From assembly GCA_049976505.1 (NCBI GenBank), contig JBMFIC010000001.1:104559-168558 (forward strand): a stretch of DNA of 64,000 nucleotides, read 5' to 3'. Positions within the stretch are counted from its first letter, which is position 1. Every line of letters begins with the position of its first letter. Below the pieces are notes generated by a model. The model made no database searches. It was not told the DNA's origin and worked only from the letters and a program-made list of their open reading frames with translations. Both the position numbers and the translations under genes were made by a program. Shown here piece after piece: positions 59,119-64,000 of the stretch. Origin of the DNA: CAYFFZ01 sp049976505 (GTDB lineage: Archaea > Thermoproteota > Nitrososphaeria > Conexivisphaerales > UBA164).

Positions 59119-60499
59119 GCCTGATCACTCCAAGAGCCCTCTCCGCCTCAGACGCTATGCCGATAATCTTCATGTCGTCTCCCCTGAGCCCTATAAACTG
59201 GCCTCCAACGAAGAACTCACCGGCCTTGCCAACGGGAATGGATATTGCTGGTGATCCCGTGAGGTTCGGGAGGACGGTCAGGACGTCGGCGGCATACGCC
59301 ATTTTCGGGTCCCTGATGCCCTCCCCGATCCTCCATGGAAGAACCGGCATTGTAGGTATGTACACGGCGTCGTAGCCTTTCATTACCCTCTCGAACTCGG
59401 CCCTTATCTCCTTCCTTATCTGCAGCGCCTTCAGGTAGTACGTCTCATAGTACCCTGCTGAAAGTATAAATGTGCCCATCATTATCCTGGCCTTAACCTC
59501 TGAGCCGAAGAAGCTCCTAGCGGCCTCTATGTAGCTTCTCCAGTTTCCTGCTACATCCAGCTTGGGACCGTATCTTATTCCATCATACCTCGAGAGGTTT
59601 GTGCTGGCCTCCGCGCACGCGATCGTATAGTAGGAGCTGAGCACGTAGTCGGTCTCCCTGAACTCGTCCAGATAGTCAAAGATGAACCCAGACCTCTCCA
59701 GCTTAGATATTGAATCGTAGAAGACCTTCTGAACCCGCTCGTCTGCCATCTTTACAAAGCTCCTGAGAACGAGGAGCCTTGGCCTGACAGCCTTCCTCGG
59801 CGTGAGGTCAACGTTGAATGACGTGGAGTCCCTGAGATCCCTGCCTGCTATCATCTTGAAGATGAGCTCCGCGTCCCCTACAGTTTTAGATATGACCCCT
59901 ATGACCTCAAGGCTGTTAGCGTACGCAATAAGCCCATATCTTGACACAGCTCCGTAGGACGGCTTGAAACCTACAGTTCCTGTAAAGCTAGCCGGGGCCC
60001 TTATTGAGCCTCCGGTGTCGGATCCAAGGGCAACTGGGGCCATATCAGCAGCTACAGCAGCAGCGCTCCCGCTGCTTGACCCGCCTGGAACGTAATCCGT
60101 GTTTATAGGGTTTCTGGTTGGACCGAAGGCGCTGTTCTCTCCCGAGCTGCCCATCGCAAACTCGTCCATGTTCGTTTTGCCCAGGATTGACCCTCCGTTC
60201 CTTTTCAGCCTCTCCACCGCAGTGGCATCGTATGGGGGAACGTAGTTATCCAGCATCCTTGAAGCGCATGTCGTTCGAATGCCCTTGGTTGAGATGTTGT
60301 CCTTGATGGCAATGCCTATCCCCCTCAGAGGCCCATCAGAGGGGCTCTCCTGGGGCTTCATCAGGGTTATGTAGGCGTTTATTGTGGGATTTAGCCCAAG
60401 GGCGTTCCTGTAATAGTACTCGTTAACGTCATCAGGGCTGATGCTTCCGCTTTCCACGTCCCTGAGTATGGTTAAAAACGAGCGACCCCTGAGGTTCAT
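59111..60499 (-). CDS. gatA: Asp/Glu-tRNA amidotransferase subunit A
   Basis: 462 residues. Amidase-signature enzyme with the Ser-Ser-Lys triad: the lysine in IAIKDNI (about 62-68), Ser in GGSSSGSAAAVAADMAP (about 138-154) and the nucleophile in SDTGGSIRAPA (about 159-169). It supplies ammonia for amidation of misacylated tRNA. Normal size. Overlaps gatC by 4 nt. Confidence 0.95.
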   Translation of the reverse strand: MNLRGRSFLTILRDVESGSISPDDVNEYYYRNALGLNPTINAYITLMKPQESPSDGPLRGIGIAIKDNISTKGIRTTCASRMLDNYVPPYDATAVERLKRNGGSILGKTNMDEFAMGSSGENSAFGPTRNPINTDYVPGGSSSGSAAAVAADMAPVALGSDTGGSIRAPASFTGTVGFKPSYGAVSRYGLIAYANSLEVIGVISKTVGDAELIFKMIAGRDLRDSTSFNVDLTPRKAVRPRLLVLRSFVKMADERVQKVFYDSISKLERSGFIFDYLDEFRETDYVLSSYYTIACAEASTNLSRYDGIRYGPKLDVAGNWRSYIEAARSFFGSEVKARIMMGTFILSAGYYETYYLKALQIRKEIRAEFERVMKGYDAVYIPTMPVLPWRIGEGIRDPKMAYAADVLTVLPNLTGSPAISIPVGKAGEFFVGGQFIGLRGDDMKIIGIASEAERALGVIRHE

Positions 60500-60762
60500 A
60501 GCGTCCTAGGACCCTTAACGTACCTATCTTTAACGCTGTTGAAGGTTTTCAGAACTTCATCGGATTCAAACTGCAGGGGCTCGTCCTCCCTTTCATGATA
60601 TCCCTCTGGCGCCAGCACAAACGCCTCCTTTGGAACCTCCACGCTGTCCAGCCTTGAGAGCAGCTCCTCGAGCGCTTCAAGCTTTTTGCTTATCAGCTCC
60701 TCCTCGTCCTTTCTGATTTTGATCGCGGCCAGCCTTGAGAGCTTCTGGATTGAGTGCCTCAT
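60496..60762 (-). CDS. gatC: Asp/Glu-tRNA amidotransferase subunit C
   Basis: 88 residues. Short helical protein with the N-terminal LSRLAAIKI helix and the LEALEELLSRLD segment, and a C-terminal extended tail, as in GatC. It stabilises the GatA-GatB pair. The position between aspS and gatA supports the call. Overlaps aspS by 4 nt. Confidence 0.85.
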   Translation of the reverse strand: MRHSIQKLSRLAAIKIRKDEEELISKKLEALEELLSRLDSVEVPKEAFVLAPEGYHEREDEPLQFESDEVLKTFNSVKDRYVKGPRTL

Positions 60763-62015
60763 GGCACCAGCCTCCTCATGTCCCTTGGATACAGCACGAC
60801 CTCTCTTATGTTGTCTACGCCCGTGAGCACCATCATGAACCTGTCCACCCCGAACCCAAAGCCGCCGTGCGGAGGCATTCCATAGTAATACGGAAGCAGA
60901 TGGTACTTAAAGCCTTTGGGCGAGAGCCCAACCCTCTTCAGGCCTTTTCTCAGCATGGCCGGATCGTGAATCCTCTCGCCCCCGCTGCTCAGCTCCGTAT
61001 CCCTGTACATGAGGTCAAAAGAGTAGCTGTATAGATCGCCCTTTGGCTTTATGTAAAACGGCTTAAGCTTGAGGGGCCACTCCTTGATAAAGTAAAAACC
61101 TCCAACGTGACCTCCAAAGGCCTCCAGGTGCTTTGCCTGAAGGTCCTCTCCCTCCTGAAGCTCCTCAACGTTTTCGTTTATCCACTTAACGACCTCGGAG
61201 TAGGTGTATCGGGGAAATCTGTCCGGAAGATCTATGACTGGAGCCCTGATCCTCTCTATCAGGTCCCTGTCCCTCTCGTATACCCTCCTTATCACGTATT
61301 TCACCATGTCCTCGAGGACGTCCATTATCTCATCGTTGTTAAGATAGGCCATCTCGGCGTCAAGGCTTATAGCCTCGCTCAGGTGCTTGAGCGTCCTTGA
61401 TGGCTCGGCCCTGAATATGGGCCCTATTTCGAAGACCCTCTCAAAAGCCATCGTGAGCTCCTCCTTGTACAGCTGGGGAGACTGGGCAAGAAACGCCTGC
61501 TTATCATAGTACATCAGAGGGAACAGAGCAGCCCCTCCTTCCGAAGCGGTTGCTATTATCTTCGGGGTCTGGACCTCCACGAAGTCCTTTGAGATGAAGT
61601 ACTCCCTGAAGTACTGGAGGACCTTTGACCTGAGGGTGAAGATTGCTATGTTCTTCGGCCTTCTCAGATCGAGCGCCCTGTAGTCAAGCCTGAGGTCCAG
61701 CGATGGAAGCTCCGTTGCCATGATGTTGAAGGGCGGCAGCTTCTTTGGCTTCGAGAGCACCTTTATTGAGCTGACGTGTATTTCAAACCCATTGGGAGCC
61801 CTGTCGGTGGTCCTTATTGTGCCCCGCGCCCAGATGGAGGCGTTTTGCTTTAAGCCCCGGCTCATTAGCTTCCTTTCCTTTATTACAAGCTGCACCTGTC
61901 TTCTGTTCTCGTAGACTATAAGAAAGACGACGGTCTTCTGCTCCCTAACGCTGAGGACCCATCCAAACACTTCGGCTTCAGCGCCGTCAACGATTCCGTT
62001 CCTTGCAATTAGCAT
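60759..62015 (-). CDS. aspS: aspartyl-tRNA synthetase, probably non-discriminating
   Basis: 418 residues. An OB-fold anticodon-binding domain (about 1-100) and a class II core: motif 2 FEIGPIFRAEPSRTLKHLSEA (about 205-225) and motif 3 GFGFGVDRF (about 389-397). The residue that is Lys85 in the discriminating archaeal enzyme aligns with Pro74 here (RAPNGFE), and the Trp26 position reads Leu21 (GWVLSV), so the enzyme likely charges both tRNA-Asp and tRNA-Asn. It heads the aspS-gatCAB-PPP operon, which could amidate Asp-tRNA(Asn). Confidence 0.9.
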   Translation of the reverse strand: MLIARNGIVDGAEAEVFGWVLSVREQKTVVFLIVYENRRQVQLVIKERKLMSRGLKQNASIWARGTIRTTDRAPNGFEIHVSSIKVLSKPKKLPPFNIMATELPSLDLRLDYRALDLRRPKNIAIFTLRSKVLQYFREYFISKDFVEVQTPKIIATASEGGAALFPLMYYDKQAFLAQSPQLYKEELTMAFERVFEIGPIFRAEPSRTLKHLSEAISLDAEMAYLNNDEIMDVLEDMVKYVIRRVYERDRDLIERIRAPVIDLPDRFPRYTYSEVVKWINENVEELQEGEDLQAKHLEAFGGHVGGFYFIKEWPLKLKPFYIKPKGDLYSYSFDLMYRDTELSSGGERIHDPAMLRKGLKRVGLSPKGFKYHLLPYYYGMPPHGGFGFGVDRFMMVLTGVDNIREVVLYPRDMRRLVP

Positions 62016-62062
62016 TTTACCCAGAGAATATCAATTCGTTGCTTATTATTGTTTTCTGAAGA

Positions 62063-62112
62063 AGAGGGCCGCTCTCACGGTCGCTTTCCGTACTCCTAAG
62101 CGCAGGCCCCTC
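62063..62112. other. strong intergenic hairpin
   Basis: Outer stem GAGGGCC/GGCCCCTC (one bulge) closes a 50-nt element; inside, CGCTT/AAGCG (62082-62086 with 62098-62102) gives a second stem. It lies in the 110-nt gap between the upstream MFS gene and aspS. It may be a terminator, an aspS leader or a small RNA; no T-run or box motif settles this. Confidence 0.35.
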
Positions 62113-62125
62113 CCCTGAAGTATGT

Positions 62126-63334
62126 CTATCTGATGCCTTTTTCAACATCTGAGAAGTACTGGCGATAAAGGTATGAATTGAGATACGTTGCTGAGGCCGA
62201 TACAGCGAAGGGAACCAGGGGAGGCGCGAACTCGAGGAGGAATCCGCCGAGAACCGTTGAAAAGGCCGATGCCATGAGCCTGGAGAACTGGTTCAGCCCG
62301 CTTCCGGTAGCCCTCTGTTCCTCTCCTATGAGGCCCATCATCAGCGAGCTCTGTATGGGAAGCGAGATCGCCCTAAGCGGCGTCAGGATTAGGTACATCG
62401 CCTCTGCAAGGAAAGCGCTGCGCATGAGCGGAAGAAGGAGGAGGGCTGTGGCCGAAAGCGTTCTGGTTATAATTATTGATTTGGTGAAGCCCAAGGCCCT
62501 GTTCAGGGATGGGGAAAAGATGTACGCGAGACCTGTAAGATATCCTCCCATCGAAAAAAGCATGCCGATCTGGGCCTTGCTTAGGTCAAATAAAACCTCA
62601 AATATTATCGCAAAGAAAGGAGTGACCAGCCCCTGCGAGAACCCGTTAAGAAGGCCAGTTAATGAAAAGTACTTTATGTAGTTGGGACCTCCGCTCCTCC
62701 CTCGCGGGCTCTCCCTCGTCTCTGCGGTTGCCTTTCTGGGGGTAGGAACATATCTCTCTACTATGAAGAGGGCAAGGATTATTGATAGAAGCGAAAGCAT
62801 TAGTGATTCGTAAAAGGAGGCTGAGTAGCCTTCAAGGCCCGCTATGTAGGCTCCAATGCCTCCTGCGAACGCGGATATCATGTTGTTTAGGGCAAAGTAA
62901 GCGGTCAGCCTCTCCCTTTTGGCGTTCTCAGCTATCAGCGCTGTCATTATAGGACCAGCTGAGGCTCCAACGGCCCCGCCTATCAGGCCTCCAGCTGTTC
63001 CTAGGCCGCCCAGCGCCGCAGCTGCCATGAGCGCGTAGTAGTTTCTTGATGCAATTATAAGCACTATTGAGAGGCTCATCAGAAGAAAGTTGATCAGCAG
63101 TATCTTTTTCCGCCCTATCGCATCAGCATAATATCCAAATATTAGTGAAAGAATGGGCGTAAAGAACGCGCCAGCCATAAATATTGCGCCTATTTCATAA
63201 AGGGGAAACCTTAGCACGTCATAAAGATAAAGGCTGAAGGAGATGGTCAGCATTCCAGCAAAGAGGCTTCTGATTCCTCTAACAGCAAAAATTATCAGGA
63301 TATTCCGTTTTGATATATCTTTCACGTTCGCCAA
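62126..63334 (-). CDS. MFS transporter
   Basis: 402 residues, about 12 hydrophobic helices. Motif A of MFS in FGYYADAIGRKKILL (about 66-80) and a second-half repeat support drug/metabolite type. Loops are basic in the middle (RKATAETRESPRGRSG), as usual for the central cytoplasmic loop. Substrate unknown. It is 76 nt downstream of a truncated MFS gene, and aspS follows it on the same strand. Confidence 0.8.
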   Translation of the reverse strand: MANVKDISKRNILIIFAVRGIRSLFAGMLTISFSLYLYDVLRFPLYEIGAIFMAGAFFTPILSLIFGYYADAIGRKKILLINFLLMSLSIVLIIASRNYYALMAAAALGGLGTAGGLIGGAVGASAGPIMTALIAENAKRERLTAYFALNNMISAFAGGIGAYIAGLEGYSASFYESLMLSLLSIILALFIVERYVPTPRKATAETRESPRGRSGGPNYIKYFSLTGLLNGFSQGLVTPFFAIIFEVLFDLSKAQIGMLFSMGGYLTGLAYIFSPSLNRALGFTKSIIITRTLSATALLLLPLMRSAFLAEAMYLILTPLRAISLPIQSSLMMGLIGEEQRATGSGLNQFSRLMASAFSTVLGGFLLEFAPPLVPFAVSASATYLNSYLYRQYFSDVEKGIR

Positions 63335-63410
63335 TAGAGCTCTGAAGCTTTTAAGCTTAAAGCCATAATGCGCCCAAAAATCAAAAATAGTTGTTGTGGT
63401 AAGCGCCTTT

Positions 63411-63884
63411 TTAAGAGACCTTGGCTGCCTCTTCCAGGCTCTTTCTCGCGAGCTCAGGTCCGAGGGCCATTTCAGCGAAGGCGCCTATCAGCATGACTAT
63501 TCCGGTTATTACGAATATCGGAAGCAGCCCCGATACCTTGCCAACGAATGATGCAAGGGCGAAAGGCGCTATTATTCCGCCAAGCCTTCCGAAGCCAACT
63601 GCGGTGCCCATGGCTGAGCCTCTAGCCTTGGTCGGGAACATCTCCCCTATCTGCGGATAGAGAACTCCGGCAGCGGCATATACGAAGAAGTAGAGGAGCA
63701 CCAGAAGAACGAGGAACGTGCTGAAAGATATAAAAGTAACGATCAGGCCTATGATGATGGAAAGTATTCCGCCCAGCCCATACGAAAGCGCTATCGTTGG
63801 CCTCCTGCCAATTACATCGAGAGCCCATGACATCACAAAGACGCCAATGACGCCGGCACCCGTCATGGCTGCCAGGAGATCGAG
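63411..63884 (-). pseudogene. MFS transporter, 5'-truncated C-terminal part
   Basis: About 157 codons from the sequence after the stop at 63885-63887. It shows LDLLAAMTGAGVIGVFVMSW followed by ALDVIGRRPT, a motif-A-like loop normally in the second half of sugar-type MFS carriers, then four or five helices and the tail PELARKSLEE. The N-terminal half, expected upstream on the minus strand, is absent: the reading frame stops at a TAG exactly where an unrelated McrB-like coding sequence starts on the other strand. Treat as a broken gene or an assembly junction. Confidence 0.6.
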
Positions 63885-63888
63885 CTAT

Positions 63889-64000
63889 CATTTCATAATA
63901 ATAGACGAAATGAACAGGGCAGATGCGGATAAGGCGTTTGGGGACTTCTTCACTATATTCTCCTCCCTTAACCCAGATGACTGGGAGGTTCCTGCATCCC
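63889..64000 (+). CDS. McrB-like AAA+ ATPase, internal fragment (partial)
   Basis: Open from the junction to the window end: HFIIIDEMNRADADKAFGDF followed by FTIFSSLNPDDW. This is the Walker B/sensor segment (IIIDExNRADxDKAFG) of McrB-type AAA+ GTPases. Its N-terminal half with Walker A is missing upstream; instead the antisense of an MFS gene is joined. An ATG at 63865 is in frame but would start in the MFS sequence. The rest of the gene lies beyond 64000. Confidence 0.6.

Noticed and set aside
1..64000. CRISPR array, rRNA operon or complete insertion sequence
   Set aside because: No regularly spaced repeats, no rRNA signature and no transposase frame were found; only three solo end-like repeats.

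Overview
The window is archaeal chromosome, most probably from a (hyper)thermophilic member of the Thermoproteota/TACK group. The archaeal markers are topoisomerase VI, RpoN, aIF2-gamma, aCPSF1, GatDE, sn-glycerol-1-phosphate dehydrogenase, the archaeal form of the mevalonate pathway and a 20S proteasome beta subunit. Genes are tightly packed, with many 1-20 nt overlaps. Many genes start with TTG, and several of these sit about 25 nt behind a TATA box, which suggests leaderless mRNAs. I cannot name the genus from sequence alone.

Layout. 1-3.9 kb: end of a thymidylate kinase gene, a Toprim protein, a metallophosphoesterase, then a small operon of a 2-TM protein, a degenerate PRPP-synthetase-like protein and a ROK sugar kinase. 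3.3-11.1 kb (minus): LOG-like protein, PAC2 proteasome chaperone with a C-terminal HbYX motif, RpiA, G1P dehydrogenase, an SAH/MTA deaminase-type amidohydrolase, an FKBP and a class V aminotransferase. 11.3-14.2 kb (plus): a beta-CASP nuclease, an archaemetzincin lacking its catalytic Glu, and a Cys/Met-metabolism PLP enzyme. 14.3-28.6 kb (minus): GluRS, GGPP synthase, IDI-2, isopentenyl phosphate kinase, mevalonate kinase, MEMO, S2, enolase, RpoN, GDPD, thymidine kinase, aconitase X (phosphomevalonate dehydratase large subunit), CDP-alcohol phosphotransferase, agmatinase and an MFS carrier.

28.7-32.2 kb (plus): aIF2-gamma interrupted by a 152-residue mini-intein exactly in its P-loop, then a PIN protein and a phosphohexomutase. 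32.1-36.0 kb (minus): AK6-like kinase, topoisomerase VI A and B, and a Pno1-like KH protein. 38.2 kb: tRNA-Lys(CTT). 38.3-40.9 kb: OTCase, SAM hydrolase and a UbiE-like methyltransferase. 40.8-45.7 kb (minus): an unusual cluster of a cellulose-synthase-like glycosyltransferase, a COG1672-type ATPase, a zinc/nuclease-like protein and two TadB/TadC-type platform proteins without a visible secretion ATPase. 45.8-50 kb: DUF373, cis-prenyltransferase, DHH phosphoesterase, YjbQ and a metallophosphoesterase.

50-62 kb (minus): three translation and RNA/protein quality-control operons, gatD-gatE, psmB-aCPSF1-nre and aspS-gatC-gatA-gatB-PPP phosphatase. The AspRS carries residues suggesting it is non-discriminating, so both Asn-tRNA and Gln-tRNA are probably made by transamidation. 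62-64 kb: one complete MFS gene, then a truncated MFS gene fused back to back with an internal piece of an McrB-like AAA+ ATPase, a clear rearrangement or assembly breakpoint.

Functionally, much of archaeal membrane-lipid synthesis is present: MVK, aconitase X, IPK, IDI-2, GGPPS, G1PDH, CDP-alcohol phosphotransferase and cis-prenyltransferase. Three short related sequences (19.7, 43.5 and 47.7 kb) look like solo right ends of IS200/IS605-type (TnpB) elements. No CRISPR array or rRNA is present, and no stretch over 300 nt lacks a gene.
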